This document shows, piece by piece, positions 24,715-35,545 of a stretch of 64,000 nucleotides of DNA. The translations under genes were made by a program, and so were the position numbers. The notes beneath the pieces are model-generated. The model worked only from the letters and a program-made list of their open reading frames with translations, searched no databases and was not told the origin of the DNA. Every line of letters starts with the position of its first letter. Positions within the stretch are counted from its first letter, which is position 1. Origin of the DNA: Hyphomicrobiales bacterium (lineage in GTDB: Bacteria; Pseudomonadota; Alphaproteobacteria; Rhizobiales; Rhizobiaceae); assembly GCA_900466875.1 (NCBI GenBank), contig UBNQ01000036.1, positions 37,593 to 101,592 of the forward strand. The letters are read 5' to 3'.

Positions 24715-27700
24715 ATGTCCCTTGATACTCCGAAGCCCGGTTCCTCGCGCGAAACAGACGTCAAGCAGGTCGATCACAATGATTCGATCCGTGCGACCTA
24801 TCTGACGATAGACGACCTGAGAGACTGCGGCGTTCAGCTCGGTCGCGGTGAGGCGCAAGAGCTTCCCGGACTGATGTCCTTCGAGTTCTTCCAGCAGCAT
24901 TCCGATAACGAGAAGGAAATCCTTCGCGTCTATCGCGCCGCGGCACTCGATGTCGATGCGGGTGCTTCGATCACGCCGGCGGCCGAATGGCTGCTCGACA
25001 ACTATTACATCGTCGAAGAGGCGATCCAGGAAGTCCGTCGCGACTTCCCGAAGAAATTCTTCAAGCAGCTGCCGACGCGCGTCGTCCAGGGACAGAAGAT
25101 GCCGCGCGTTCTGGCGCTCGCATGGCTTTACGTGGCCCACACCCATTCGGGCGTGAACCGCGAGACGCTTGCCGCCATGGTCGAGGGTTTCCAGGAAAAC
25201 GAACCGCTCGAAATCGGCGAACTTTGGGCGCTGCCGTCCTTCATCCGCTTCGTGCTGATCGAAAACCTGCGCCGCATCGCGACCCGCGTCGATCGTTCGC
25301 GCAACATGCGCAAGCGCGCCAATGACGTGGCTGACGAGATCATCCGCCTGAACGACGAGACCGAAAGCGCCAAGGTGCTGGCCGGTGTCTCGGACCTGAC
25401 ACGCGACAACACGTTTGCGGCACAGTTCCTCTACCGCATGCGCAATGCCTCGCAGTCGACCACATTCGCAACCACGTGGATCGAAAAGCGCCTTGTCGAA
25501 GCCGGTACCGATGTCGAAACGGTAACCCAGTCGGAGCAGAGCCGTCTGTCTTCCGGCAACGTGACGATGGGCAATATCATCAAGAGCCTGCGTCTCATCA
25601 TCGATACGGAATGGAGCGTCTGGTTCGAGGACGTCTCGCAGATCGACAAGCTGTTCCGCGAGTATACCGATTACGAAGCGCTCGATTTCGGTTCGCGCAA
25701 TGCCTATCGCAACCGCATCGAAAAGCTCGCCCGCCTTTCCAAGCGCAGCGAAGCGGACGTTACCCAGGCCGCCATCAAGCTTTCACAGGAAGCGGCGGCA
25801 AAAGACCCTGACGTGCGCGAGACCAATGTCGGCGCCTTCATCGTCGGCCGTCACCGCAAGGAACTGGAAGCGGCCGTCAATTATCATCCGCCGATCCTGC
25901 AGCGTGCGGTTCGCGCCTATCGCAAGCTGAACTGGCTCGCGATTGCCGCTCCGGTGATCCTGCTGACCGTGCTTGCCCTGGCGATTACCGGCCATTTCCT
26001 GGTTCAGGCCGCGATCCCGCTGATCGTCGTCTTCTTCCTGCTCCTGATGTTCGCGCTTCCGGCATCGGAAGGCGCGACCGGCCTGTTCAACACGGTCGTC
26101 ACCTATTTCGTCAAACCGGCGCGGCTTGTCGGTTACGAATTCAAGGAAGGCATTCCGGAAGAGGCAAAGACGCTCGTCGTCGTGCCGTGCCTGATCACCG
26201 ACCGCGATACGGTCGATGAACTGGTGCGCAATCTCGAGGTCCATTATCTCGCCAACCCGCAGGGCGAGATCTATTTCTCGCTGTTGTCCGACTGGCGCGA
26301 CAGCAAGGTCGAACAGACCGAGGCCGATCTCGAAATCCTCGATTATGCCAAGCGCGAAATCTTGGCACTCAACGCGCGTTACAAGGACGAGGTGACAAGC
26401 GACCGCTTCTTCCTTCTCCACCGTCGTCGCCTGTTCAATCCGAACGAAGGCGTGTGGATGGGCTGGGAGCGCAAGCGCGGCAAGCTGCATGAGCTGAACC
26501 TGCTTTTGCGCGGCGATCGCGATACGACCTATCTTCAGGGCGCCAACACGGTTCCGGCCAACGTTCAGTATGTGATGACGCTCGATGCCGATACCCGCCT
26601 CATCCGTGATGCGGCGACAAAACTCGTCGGCAAGATGCACCACCCGATCAACCGTCCGGTACTCGATCCGCAGACCAATCAGGTCATCAAGGGCTACGGC
26701 CTGATGCAGCCGCGCGTGACGCCGTCGCTGACGACCGGCACCGAAGCCTCGGTCTTCCAGCGCGTCTTTTCCGTCGGCCGTGGTCTCGATCCTTACGTCT
26801 TCGCGGTTTCCGACGTCTATCAGGACCTGACCGCCGAAGGTTCGTTCACCGGCAAGGGCCTCTATCACGTCGATGCCTTCGAGGCGTCGCTGAAGGGCCG
26901 GATCGAAGAGAATGCGGTTCTCTCCCACGACCTTCTCGAAGGTTCGTTTGCCCGTTGCGCCCTCGTCACCGATGTCGAGCTGGTCGAAGATTTCCCGACC
27001 CGCTACGAGGTCGAAGTCTCGCGCCAGCATCGCTGGGCTCGCGGCGACTGGCAGCTCATTCCCTATATCATCGATGCCAAGCGGGGCGTCACCGCGCTCG
27101 GCCGCTGGAAGATGCTCGATAACCTGCGCCGGTCGCTTACCCCGATCGCCTGGTTCTTCGCCTCCGTTCTCGGCTGGTATTTCATGGACCCGCTCGGCGC
27201 GCTGATCTGGCAGATCCTGCTGATCTTCTCGCTGTTCGTCGCTCCGACGATCTCGCTGCTCACCAACCTGCTGCCGCGTTCCAGCGACAATGTCGCCAAG
27301 GCGCATTTCTATTCCGTCTGGTCCGACGTGCGCTCGACCAATGCGCAGGTGGCACTTCGTATTGTCTTCATCGCCGATTCCGCCTGCATCATGACGGATG
27401 CGATCGGGCGTTCTCTCTACCGCCTGTTCGTTTCCCGCAAGCTGATGCTGGAATGGAAGACGGCCGCGTCGATCCAGTCGAATGCGCAGGGAAGCCCGAC
27501 CGATTATTACCGGTCGATGTGGCATGCGCCGGCAATCGCCGTCTTGAGCATCATCCTTGCCGCCATTCCGGGCGACAATGCCTTCCTCGTCGGCATTCCG
27601 TTCGCCATCCTGTGGATCTTCTCGCCGCTCGTCGCCTGGTATGTCAGCCAGTCGGCCGAGACGGAAGACAAGCTGTTCGTGCCGGAAAACGTCTCCGTCG

Positions 27701-30700
27701 AACTGCGCAAGATCGCGCGTCGCACCTGGCGTTATTTCGAAATGTTCGTGACGCCGGAACACAGCTATCTACCGCCGGACAACTATCAGGAAAAGCCGAA
27801 CCCGTCGGTCGCCAAGCGCACCTCGCCGACCAATATCGGCGTCTATCTTCTGTCGACCATTTCGGCGCGTCATTTTGGCTGGATCAGCTTTGCCGAGACG
27901 GTCGAGCGACTGGAACAGACGATCGCGACCGTGGAAAAGGCCGACAAGTTCCGCGGCCACATGTATAACTGGTATCACATCGACACGATGAAGCCGCTGA
28001 TGCCGCGCTACGTATCGTCGGTCGACAGCGGCAACTTTGCCGGCCACCTGATCGCCATTTCGTCCGCCTGCCGTATCTGGGCAGAAGCGCCGTCCGCGCA
28101 TCTGCAGGGTAATCTGGACGGTCTGGGCGATGTCGCCGGCATTCTCGGTGAAACGCTGAAGGCGCTTCCCGACGATCGCAAGACCGTGCGTCCGCTGCGC
28201 CGTCGTCTCGAAGAGCGTATCAACGGCTTTGCCAATGCGCTCGCCTCGGTCAAACGCGAGCACGAATTCGCCTCGATCCGGATCATCAACCTCTCGGTGC
28301 TTGCGCGCGAGATCCAGAAGCTTTCGCACAATCTCGATCATGAGGTTCGCTCGGCGCAGAGTGAGGAAGTGACCAAGTGGGCCGCCTCGCTGGTTACCGC
28401 CTGTGAAGCACATATTGCCGACTCGACTTTCGATAACGCCAATGTCGAAGAACTGCGCGATCGCCTGGCGTCGCTCAGCGTCCGTGCCCGCAAGATCGCC
28501 TTTGCGATGGACTTCAAGTTCCTGTTCCGCAAGGACCGCCGTCTTCTGTCGATCGGCTACCGGGTCGAGAGCAACGAAGTCGACGAAGCCTGCTACGATC
28601 TGCTCGCGTCCGAGGCTCGCCTCACCAGCCTGTTCGGCATCGCCAAGGGCGACTTGCCGAACGAGCACTGGTACAAGCTCGGCCGCCATGTCGTGCCGAT
28701 CGGCGCGCGCGGTGCGTTGGTTTCCTGGTCGGGTTCGATGTTCGAATACCTGATGCCGCCGCTCGTCATGCAGGAGCGCCAGGGCGGTATCCTCAACCAG
28801 ACCAACAACCTGATCGTCAAGGAACAGATAAACCACGGCCGCCGTCTCGGCACGCCATGGGGCATTTCGGAAGCCGCTTTCAACGCGCTCGACCATCAGA
28901 TGCACTATCAGTACACCAATTTCGGTGTGCCGACGCTGGGTCTGAAGCGTGGTCTCGGCCAGAACGCCGTTATCGCGCCTTATGCATCGATCCTCGCCAG
29001 CCAGTATGATCCGACGGCAGCGGTCGAGAACCTTGTCGAACTGCGCGAACTCGGTGCGCTCGGCATCTACGGTTTCCACGATGCGGTCGACTTCACGCCG
29101 ACCCGCGTGCCGGAAGGCAAGCGCTGCGCGGTGGTCTACAACTATTATGCCCACCACCATGGCATGTCGATTGCGGCTGTCGCCAACGTCGTGATGAACG
29201 GCCTGCTGCGCGAGCTCTTCCACGCCGATCCGGTGATCGAGGCGGCGGAACTGCTGTTGCAGGAAAAGGCACCGCGCGACATTCCGGTGATGAGCGCCAA
29301 GCACGAGGAAAAGCCAGGCACCGGCGGCGGCGAGCTGTTGCGCCCGGAAATCCGCACGATCAGCAACCCGGCCACCAAGGACCGCGAGCTGGTTCTTCTG
29401 TCCAATGGTCATTACTCGCTGATGATGACGGCGACCGGTTCGGGTTACTCCCGCTGGAACGGCCTGTCCGTTTCGCGCTGGAGACCGGATCCGACGGAAG
29501 ACCGCTGGGGTCAGTTCATCTTCCTGCGCGATACGGCAACCAACGACTGGTGGTCGACAACAACCGAACCGCGTCGTGCCGAAGGCGAGCAGTCCAAGGC
29601 CGTGTTCGGCGACGAAAAGGCCGAATTCCACAAGACGGTCGGCGACCTGACCAGCACGGTCGAAGTCATCGTCGGCACGGAGCACGATGCCGAAGGCCGT
29701 CGCGTGACGCTGCTCAACATGGGCACCGAGGACCGCTTCATCGAAGTCACCTCCTATATGGAGCCGGTGATTGCCGGTGATGACGGCGATAACGGCCACC
29801 CGGTCTTCTCGAAGATGTTCATCAATACCGAGATCGGCAAGCGCGGCGACGTGATCCGCGCATGGCGCAACAAGCGCGATCACAGCGAACCGGACATGCT
29901 GGTGGCGCATCTCGCCGCCGACCATGCCGGAACGGACCGCCCGACCGAATACGAAACCGACCGCCGCAAATTCCTCGGCCGCGGCCGCACGCTGTCGGAG
30001 GCTGCCGCCTTCGATCCGGGTGCGTCGTTGTCGAATACGGACGGCTTCACGCTCGACCCGATCATGTCGCTGCGCCGCAGCGTGCGGGTTCCGGCCGGCA
30101 AGAAGGTCAGCGTCGTGTTCTGGACGATCGCCGCGCCTAAGCGCGAGGATCTCGACAAGGCGATCGAACATTATCGCCACGCCGAAAGCTTCCAGAGCGA
30201 ACTGACCCAGGCATGGACACGCACGCAGATGCAGATGCGCCATCTCGGCGTAACCTCGCAGGATGCGGCCGCGTTCCAGCATCTGGCGCGTTATCTCGTC
30301 TATCCCGACATGCAGCTTCGCGCCGACCAGCAGACGCTGCAGGCCGGCATGCAGGCGCAGTCGGGTCTGTGGAAATCATCTGTCTCCGGCGACCTGCCGA
30401 TCTTCACGCTCAGGATCAATGACGAGGCCGACCTGCCGGTCGCCAAGGAAGCAATCCTTGGGCAGCAGTATCTGCGTTCGCGCGGCGTGATCTCCGATCT
30501 CGTGATCTTCAACGAGCGGGGTGCCGAAGACGCGCAGGACATGCAGCAATCGATCGAGCAGATGGCAACCCGCATGGGCCAGGAAGGCGGACGCACGCAT
30601 GTGTTCACGCTGCGTCGTGATCTTCTGGAAGGTGCCGGCGCGGATGGCCTGATCGCCGCTTCGCGCGTCGTCCTGCATGCCCGCAACGGCCAGTTCGGGG

Positions 30701-33177
30701 ACCAGTTGAACCGTACGAGCACGATCTTCGCGCCGTCGACGGAACAGCAGATCGAAGCCGATCGTCGTCCGCTCATTAACGGCGAAATCTTCGCCGCGCC
30801 GGAAATCCTGCCAACGGAGCCGACGGATCTCGAATTCTGGAACGGTATCGGCGGCTTCTCGGAAGAGGGCAACGAATATGTGGTCCGCCTCAACGGTGGC
30901 CAGTCGACGCCGCACCCGTGGATCAACGTCATCTCCAACGATACGTTCGGTTTCCACGTTTCGGCGGAAGGCTCGAGCTTCTCCTGGGCTGAAAACTCCC
31001 GCGACTACCAGCTGACGCCGTGGACCAACGATCTCGTGATCAACCGTCCGGGCGAAGGTTTTTATGTCTCCGATACGGAAACGGGCAAGGTCTATACGCC
31101 GTTCGCCGCGCTCTCGCGTCGCCCGGACGTCCTGTTCGAAGCCCGCCATGGTCTCGGCTATTCGGTCTTCTCGTCCGAAGAGGACGGGTTGAAGCTCGAA
31201 GTGACGCAGACCGTCGACCGGACCCGTCATGCCAAGTTCTCGCATATGAAGCTCAGGAACTCCGGCTCGGAAACGAAAAAGCTGAAACTCTACGGTTATG
31301 TCGAATGGCTGCTCGGTGCGAACACGGCAAAGACTGTTCCCTTCATCCTGCCTTCGCGGGACGAGGCGACCGGCACGCTGTTTGCTACCAACGCGTTCAG
31401 CATCAACTTCAGCCGTTTCGCCTTCCTCGGCATGAGCGAGATGCCGACCGGCTTCACGGCAAGCCGCCGCGAATTCATCGGCCGCTTCGGGTCGGTGCAG
31501 CTGCCGGCTGCCGTGATGGGTGCGTCTTCGCTTAGCGGTTCGCTCGATCTCGATGGCGATCCGTGTGCGGTGCTTGCCTATGACGTGGAGCTTGCTCCGG
31601 GTCAGGAAACGGAAGTCACCTTCTTCCTCGGCGATGCCGCAACGAAGGAGGAGGCGGTTGCGCTCTCGGCGGAACTGAAGACCGTCAGGTTCGACGGTGC
31701 GCTTGCGGAAAACCGCGGCTTCTGGAACGAGTTCACCGGGCGTCTCAAGATCTCGACGCCGGACAAGTCGCTCGACAATATGGTCAACCACTGGCTGCCC
31801 TATCAGGCGCTCGGTTGCCGCATCATGGCCCGTACTGCCTTCTACCAGGCGTCGGGTGCATTCGGCTTCCGTGACCAGTTGCAGGATACGCTGGCCTTCC
31901 TGGTGCACGAGCCGTCGCTCGCCCGCCGACAGATCATCAATGCGGCGTCGCGCCAGTTCAAGGAAGGCGACGTGATGCACTGGTGGCTGCCGCATAACGG
32001 CTCCGGTGTGCGCACCACGATTTCCGACGACGTCGTTTGGCTGGCCTACGCGATCAACCAGTATGTGTCGGTCACCGGCGATGGGAGCCTTCTCGAAGAG
32101 GAACTGCCGTTCATTTCCGGCCCGATCCTCGAAAAGACCAAGCACGATGCCTTCATCCAGCCTGAGGTGACGAGTGAGATCGGCAGCCTCTACGAACATG
32201 CGGCGCGTGCGCTCGATCTGGCGATCGACCGCACCGGTGACATGGGCCTGCCGTTGATGCTCGGTGGCGACTGGAACGACGGCATGAGCCGGGTCGGCGT
32301 TGCCGGCCGCGGCATGAGCGTCTGGCTCGGCTGGTTCCTGGCGGCCGCTCTTCGCGACTTCATTCCTTATGCGGAGGCCCGCAATGACAAGAAGCGTGTC
32401 GATCGCTGGAAGAAGCATATCGACACGCTGAAGGATGCGCTCGAGACCGATGGCTGGGACGGAACTTACTATCGTCGCGGTTATTTCGACGACGGCACGC
32501 CGCTCGGTTCTGCCAAGAGCGACGAATGCCGCATCGACAGTCTCGGCCAATCGTGGAGCGTGCTTTCCGGCGAGGGCCGGATGGATCGTCGCGACCAGGC
32601 GATGGATGCGGTGATGAGCCAACTGGTGGACGAAGAGGCGGGCATCATCCGCCTGTTCACTCCGCCGTTCGAAAAGACCCGTCAGGATCCCGGCTATATC
32701 AAGGCTTATCCGCCGGGTGTCCGCGAAAACGGTGGCCAGTACACGCATGCGGCCATCTGGGTCGTGCTGGCGCTGGCGCAGATGAAGCGCGGTGACGATG
32801 CCTGGAAGTGCTTCCAGATTCTGAACCCGATCAACCACGCGCTCAATCGCGAGGCGGCCGAAACCTATCGTGTCGAACCCTATGTTGTGGCCGCAGACGT
32901 CTATGGCGCCGGCGACTATCAGAGCCGTGGTGGCTGGACCTGGTATACGGGTTCCGCCGGTTGGCTCTACCGCGCGGCGATCGAGGGCATTCTCGGCATC
33001 AAGCGCAATGGCAATCGCCTGACCGTCGATCCGTCTCTGCCGACCGGCTGGGACGGGTTCGAGGCCGAACTGACGATCGAGGGCAAGGCCCACAAGATCA
33101 AGGTTGCAGGCGGTACCGTGACTGTCGACGGTGCGACTGCCGATAAGGACGGCGGGTTCCTGCTGTCGTCCAGCTAA
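24715..33177 (+). CDS. ndvB: Cyclic beta-1,2-glucan synthase
   Basis: 2820 residues, matching NdvB/ChvB. This inner-membrane enzyme initiates, extends and cyclises periplasmic beta-1,2-glucan from UDP-glucose, needed for osmoadaptation at low osmolarity and for plant infection. Membrane helices lie near residues 406-448, 807-855 and 940-982. The GT84 domain has the DAD motif (MTLDADTRL, about 623) and RQHRW with Gln at 771. The C-terminal GH94 phosphorylase-like domain, which controls ring size, has FRDQLQDTLAF and GDWNDGM at about 2519. ATG 24715 has AGAAG at good spacing; a GTG two codons upstream is also possible. It converges on ndvA, the exporter. Confidence 0.96.
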   Translation: MSLDTPKPGSSRETDVKQVDHNDSIRATYLTIDDLRDCGVQLGRGEAQELPGLMSFEFFQQHSDNEKEILRVYRAAALDVDAGASITPAAEWLLDNYYIVEEAIQEVRRDFPKKFFKQLPTRVVQGQKMPRVLALAWLYVAHTHSGVNRETLAAMVEGFQENEPLEIGELWALPSFIRFVLIENLRRIATRVDRSRNMRKRANDVADEIIRLNDETESAKVLAGVSDLTRDNTFAAQFLYRMRNASQSTTFATTWIEKRLVEAGTDVETVTQSEQSRLSSGNVTMGNIIKSLRLIIDTEWSVWFEDVSQIDKLFREYTDYEALDFGSRNAYRNRIEKLARLSKRSEADVTQAAIKLSQEAAAKDPDVRETNVGAFIVGRHRKELEAAVNYHPPILQRAVRAYRKLNWLAIAAPVILLTVLALAITGHFLVQAAIPLIVVFFLLLMFALPASEGATGLFNTVVTYFVKPARLVGYEFKEGIPEEAKTLVVVPCLITDRDTVDELVRNLEVHYLANPQGEIYFSLLSDWRDSKVEQTEADLEILDYAKREILALNARYKDEVTSDRFFLLHRRRLFNPNEGVWMGWERKRGKLHELNLLLRGDRDTTYLQGANTVPANVQYVMTLDADTRLIRDAATKLVGKMHHPINRPVLDPQTNQVIKGYGLMQPRVTPSLTTGTEASVFQRVFSVGRGLDPYVFAVSDVYQDLTAEGSFTGKGLYHVDAFEASLKGRIEENAVLSHDLLEGSFARCALVTDVELVEDFPTRYEVEVSRQHRWARGDWQLIPYIIDAKRGVTALGRWKMLDNLRRSLTPIAWFFASVLGWYFMDPLGALIWQILLIFSLFVAPTISLLTNLLPRSSDNVAKAHFYSVWSDVRSTNAQVALRIVFIADSACIMTDAIGRSLYRLFVSRKLMLEWKTAASIQSNAQGSPTDYYRSMWHAPAIAVLSIILAAIPGDNAFLVGIPFAILWIFSPLVAWYVSQSAETEDKLFVPENVSVELRKIARRTWRYFEMFVTPEHSYLPPDNYQEKPNPSVAKRTSPTNIGVYLLSTISARHFGWISFAETVERLEQTIATVEKADKFRGHMYNWYHIDTMKPLMPRYVSSVDSGNFAGHLIAISSACRIWAEAPSAHLQGNLDGLGDVAGILGETLKALPDDRKTVRPLRRRLEERINGFANALASVKREHEFASIRIINLSVLAREIQKLSHNLDHEVRSAQSEEVTKWAASLVTACEAHIADSTFDNANVEELRDRLASLSVRARKIAFAMDFKFLFRKDRRLLSIGYRVESNEVDEACYDLLASEARLTSLFGIAKGDLPNEHWYKLGRHVVPIGARGALVSWSGSMFEYLMPPLVMQERQGGILNQTNNLIVKEQINHGRRLGTPWGISEAAFNALDHQMHYQYTNFGVPTLGLKRGLGQNAVIAPYASILASQYDPTAAVENLVELRELGALGIYGFHDAVDFTPTRVPEGKRCAVVYNYYAHHHGMSIAAVANVVMNGLLRELFHADPVIEAAELLLQEKAPRDIPVMSAKHEEKPGTGGGELLRPEIRTISNPATKDRELVLLSNGHYSLMMTATGSGYSRWNGLSVSRWRPDPTEDRWGQFIFLRDTATNDWWSTTTEPRRAEGEQSKAVFGDEKAEFHKTVGDLTSTVEVIVGTEHDAEGRRVTLLNMGTEDRFIEVTSYMEPVIAGDDGDNGHPVFSKMFINTEIGKRGDVIRAWRNKRDHSEPDMLVAHLAADHAGTDRPTEYETDRRKFLGRGRTLSEAAAFDPGASLSNTDGFTLDPIMSLRRSVRVPAGKKVSVVFWTIAAPKREDLDKAIEHYRHAESFQSELTQAWTRTQMQMRHLGVTSQDAAAFQHLARYLVYPDMQLRADQQTLQAGMQAQSGLWKSSVSGDLPIFTLRINDEADLPVAKEAILGQQYLRSRGVISDLVIFNERGAEDAQDMQQSIEQMATRMGQEGGRTHVFTLRRDLLEGAGADGLIAASRVVLHARNGQFGDQLNRTSTIFAPSTEQQIEADRRPLINGEIFAAPEILPTEPTDLEFWNGIGGFSEEGNEYVVRLNGGQSTPHPWINVISNDTFGFHVSAEGSSFSWAENSRDYQLTPWTNDLVINRPGEGFYVSDTETGKVYTPFAALSRRPDVLFEARHGLGYSVFSSEEDGLKLEVTQTVDRTRHAKFSHMKLRNSGSETKKLKLYGYVEWLLGANTAKTVPFILPSRDEATGTLFATNAFSINFSRFAFLGMSEMPTGFTASRREFIGRFGSVQLPAAVMGASSLSGSLDLDGDPCAVLAYDVELAPGQETEVTFFLGDAATKEEAVALSAELKTVRFDGALAENRGFWNEFTGRLKISTPDKSLDNMVNHWLPYQALGCRIMARTAFYQASGAFGFRDQLQDTLAFLVHEPSLARRQIINAASRQFKEGDVMHWWLPHNGSGVRTTISDDVVWLAYAINQYVSVTGDGSLLEEELPFISGPILEKTKHDAFIQPEVTSEIGSLYEHAARALDLAIDRTGDMGLPLMLGGDWNDGMSRVGVAGRGMSVWLGWFLAAALRDFIPYAEARNDKKRVDRWKKHIDTLKDALETDGWDGTYYRRGYFDDGTPLGSAKSDECRIDSLGQSWSVLSGEGRMDRRDQAMDAVMSQLVDEEAGIIRLFTPPFEKTRQDPGYIKAYPPGVRENGGQYTHAAIWVVLALAQMKRGDDAWKCFQILNPINHALNREAAETYRVEPYVVAADVYGAGDYQSRGGWTWYTGSAGWLYRAAIEGILGIKRNGNRLTVDPSLPTGWDGFEAELTIEGKAHKIKVAGGTVTVDGATADKDGGFLLSSS

Positions 33178-33206
33178 GCCTTTAAAGCCCACTATCATCT
33201 GACATG

Positions 33207-33245
33207 GCATCGCCCCGGAAACCGGACTGGTTTTCGGGGCGATGC
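33207..33245 (+). terminator. Terminator after ndvB
   Basis: A long 17-bp stem (GCATCGCCCCGGAAACC with GGTTTTCGGGGCGATGC, including a G-U or mismatch near the top), 29 bases after the ndvB stop, followed by TTTTCT. Confidence 0.85.
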
Positions 33246-33757
33246 TTTTCTAGATGGGCATGGTCGCAAACTCCCTTTGAAAAGAAGGGCAGCACTGGTG
33301 ACCGCGACGGGAGATCCCGTCACGGCCGGCTCATGGGGAGGCGGGCAGTGCGATAATGGATGGTCTGGGTGTCAGGGCATTCTGCCCGCCCGATCGTGAA
33401 GCGTTCCGGAAGAGTTGGCGGATGGGGAGCATACCGCTTTTGCCTTCCGGTGGAGGTTTTGCCCTGACGGCATCCCCTCCCACATTACGACCATCATCTT
33501 GCGCCGGATTCTGTTCCGTAGGTGTCCGGTTCGCGACCCGGCCCCATCTCGTGGATGTGGAAGGCCGATGTCTTTCTCCCCCTCGTTCCTGTGCTTGTCA
33601 CAGGAATCCAGCAACCGCGCGTCGGCGCGGTTAGAGAGTCTTTCCAGCCCAAAGACTTGGGCTAGCTGGATCCCTGTGACGAGCACAGGGATGAGGGTAG
33701 TGTGTGTGGCCGTCGCTTCGATTCAAGCATCAGCCCTGTCAACGCCTCCCTGCTCCA
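33246..33757. other. Noncoding gap between ndvB and ndvA
   Basis: About 510 bases between two convergent genes. Short frames exist but none has a ribosome site or recognisable protein. The right half carries the large inverted repeat at 33588-33689. The left part holds nothing I can identify. Confidence 0.55.
33588..33689. repeat. 102-bp inverted-repeat element
   Basis: Two 25-bp arms, at 33588-33612 and 33665-33689, are reverse complements with two mismatches; each contains a smaller palindrome of the form CCTGTG-CTTGT-CACAGG. The loop holds further short pairing (CCAGCCCAAAG / CTTGGGCTAGCTGG). The TGTCACAGG-ATCCAGC signature is a familiar dispersed rhizobial repeat. It lies between the convergent ndvB and ndvA genes. 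Confidence 0.75.
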
Positions 33758-35545
33758 TCATGCCGGGCTTGGCGTTGCTTCCGGTGTCTTGACCTTCTTC
33801 GATGCGTCGTCGTCATCGCTGTCGTCCAACAGGCCGCTGGTCCGCAGCAGCGAGGCAAACCGGCCGCCGAGGCGGCTCAGTTCGTCGTAGCTTCCCATTT
33901 CCGCGATGCGGCCGTTGTCGAGGAAGATCACCGTGTTGGCATCGCGCACCGTGGAAAGGCGGTGAGCGATGATGAAGGTGGTCCGGTCCTGCCGCAGCTT
34001 GTCGATAGCCACCTTGACGCGGGCTTCCGTTTCCACGTCGAGCGCGCTGGTCGCTTCGTCGAGCACGAGGATCGGCGCGTTCTTGAGGATCGCTCGGGCT
34101 ATGGCGATACGCTGGCGTTCGCCGCCGGAAAGCTTGTTGCCGCGTTCGCCGACCGGGGTCTCGTAACCGTTGAGGCGGGTTTCGATGAATTCTGCTGCCG
34201 CTGCCGCCTCCGCGGCCCTGATGATATCATCCTCTGTCGCGCCTTCCCGGCCAAGGCGGATATTGTCGCTGATCGAGCGGTTGAGCAGGCCGGCATCCTG
34301 GAAGACGGTGGCGATCTGCTGGCGCAGCGACTTGCGGGTGACGGTCGAGATATCGATCCCGTCGATCAGGATCTTACCCTGCTGCGGATCGTAGACCCGC
34401 TGCAGAAGGTTGATCAGCGTGGTCTTGCCGGCGCCTGTCGGCCCGACGATTGCGACGGTCTGGCCGGCCCTGGCGGTGAAGGAGATGTTGTGCACGCCCT
34501 GCTTGGTATTGGCGAAACCGAAGCTCACGTCGCGGAACTCCACTTCGCCGCCTGAATCGCGAAGCTCGCCCGCGTTGGCGGGTTCGGCCCTGTCTTCGAC
34601 GGAATCTTCGAGTGCGAAGAAATCCTCGAGCTTGGCGCGGGCTTCGAAAATCTGGGTGGCGAACTGTCGCAGCAGGTCGAGGCGGGCGATCAGCAGATTG
34701 GCAAAGCCGATAAAGGCAACGACATCGCCAACCCGGATTTCTCCGCGTTGTACCAGCGTCGTACCTATGACGAGAATGACGCCCATGGAGACGGTGGACG
34801 CCGTGCGGTTGAGACCGCCGGCAAGCGCCCACCAGTCGAGCACCGGATATTGCGCCTTGAGCAGGTCCTTGGTGTAGGTCTTGAGCGCCTGAGTTTCTGC
34901 CTCGATACGATTGTAGCTGTGCAGGACGGAGACGTTGCTGATCGAATCGCTGACATGGGAAAAGACCTGATGGTAATGGCTTTCCACCGACGCCTGGCCT
35001 TCCTTGGTGCGCTTCATCACGGCGACACCAATGACCCAGTAGAAGATGCTGAGGCAGAGAAGCACCAGGCTGAGGCGCCAATCCATGGAGATCGCGGTCG
35101 GGATCAGGAAAAGGATCGCTACGGCTGTCGCCAGATGCGTGCGCATGAATTCGAGCCAGAGGCCGAACAGGCTTTCGGCCGCGCGAAGCAGCGTATGCAG
35201 GGCGTTCGAGGTTCCCCGGTGGTGATGCCAGGAGAGCGGCATCGAGATGATCCGCCCAAAAGCTTCCGTCAGCAGCGATGCCCGGCGTCCATGTGCAAGC
35301 CGGTCGGCCTCACGGGCCACGAGTACGTAAGCTATCGTATTGAATACCCCGAAAGCTGCCCATAATATGAGAACATTCGTGACTGCGCCGCCGGAGGATA
35401 TCGCGTCGATGATCCAGCCGAACAGGATCGGCTCGGCAATGGTGATCACGGCCAGCACGATGTTGGCGATGACGATCGCCGTCACGCGCCACTTGTTCTT
35501 GCCCAGGTATTTAAGTGCCCGCCAATAAACCTGAAATAGTGTCAA
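33758..35545 (-). CDS. ndvA: Cyclic beta-1,2-glucan ABC exporter (permease-ATPase fusion)
   Basis: 595 residues from a TTG start. That TTG has GAAGAGG 8 bases upstream and the protein then begins TLFQVYWRALKYLGKNKW, aligning with the known ChvA/NdvA N-terminus; the GTG 14 codons earlier has no ribosome site. It is a half-transporter with six membrane helices (residues about 15-300), then an ATPase domain with Walker A GPTGAGKTT, signature LSGGERQRIAIARAI and Walker B ILVLDEATSALD. Highly conserved stretches include SWHHHRGTSNALHTLLRAAE. It works as a dimer, moving cyclic glucan made by NdvB to the periplasm. The C-terminal tail is Asp/Lys-rich. Confidence 0.95.
   Translation of the reverse strand: MTLFQVYWRALKYLGKNKWRVTAIVIANIVLAVITIAEPILFGWIIDAISSGGAVTNVLILWAAFGVFNTIAYVLVAREADRLAHGRRASLLTEAFGRIISMPLSWHHHRGTSNALHTLLRAAESLFGLWLEFMRTHLATAVAILFLIPTAISMDWRLSLVLLCLSIFYWVIGVAVMKRTKEGQASVESHYHQVFSHVSDSISNVSVLHSYNRIEAETQALKTYTKDLLKAQYPVLDWWALAGGLNRTASTVSMGVILVIGTTLVQRGEIRVGDVVAFIGFANLLIARLDLLRQFATQIFEARAKLEDFFALEDSVEDRAEPANAGELRDSGGEVEFRDVSFGFANTKQGVHNISFTARAGQTVAIVGPTGAGKTTLINLLQRVYDPQQGKILIDGIDISTVTRKSLRQQIATVFQDAGLLNRSISDNIRLGREGATEDDIIRAAEAAAAAEFIETRLNGYETPVGERGNKLSGGERQRIAIARAILKNAPILVLDEATSALDVETEARVKVAIDKLRQDRTTFIIAHRLSTVRDANTVIFLDNGRIAEMGSYDELSRLGGRFASLLRTSGLLDDSDDDDASKKVKTPEATPSPA

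Noticed and set aside
30376..33210. Very long open frames opposite ndvB (also 27769-30282 and 25783-27762)
   Set aside because: They are mirror frames caused by third-position GC bias in ndvB, with Arg/Asp/His-rich meaningless composition, no ribosome sites and no domain.
33415..33792. Small frames in the ndvB-ndvA gap as genes
   Set aside because: No ribosome sites, overlap with the inverted repeat, low-quality composition.
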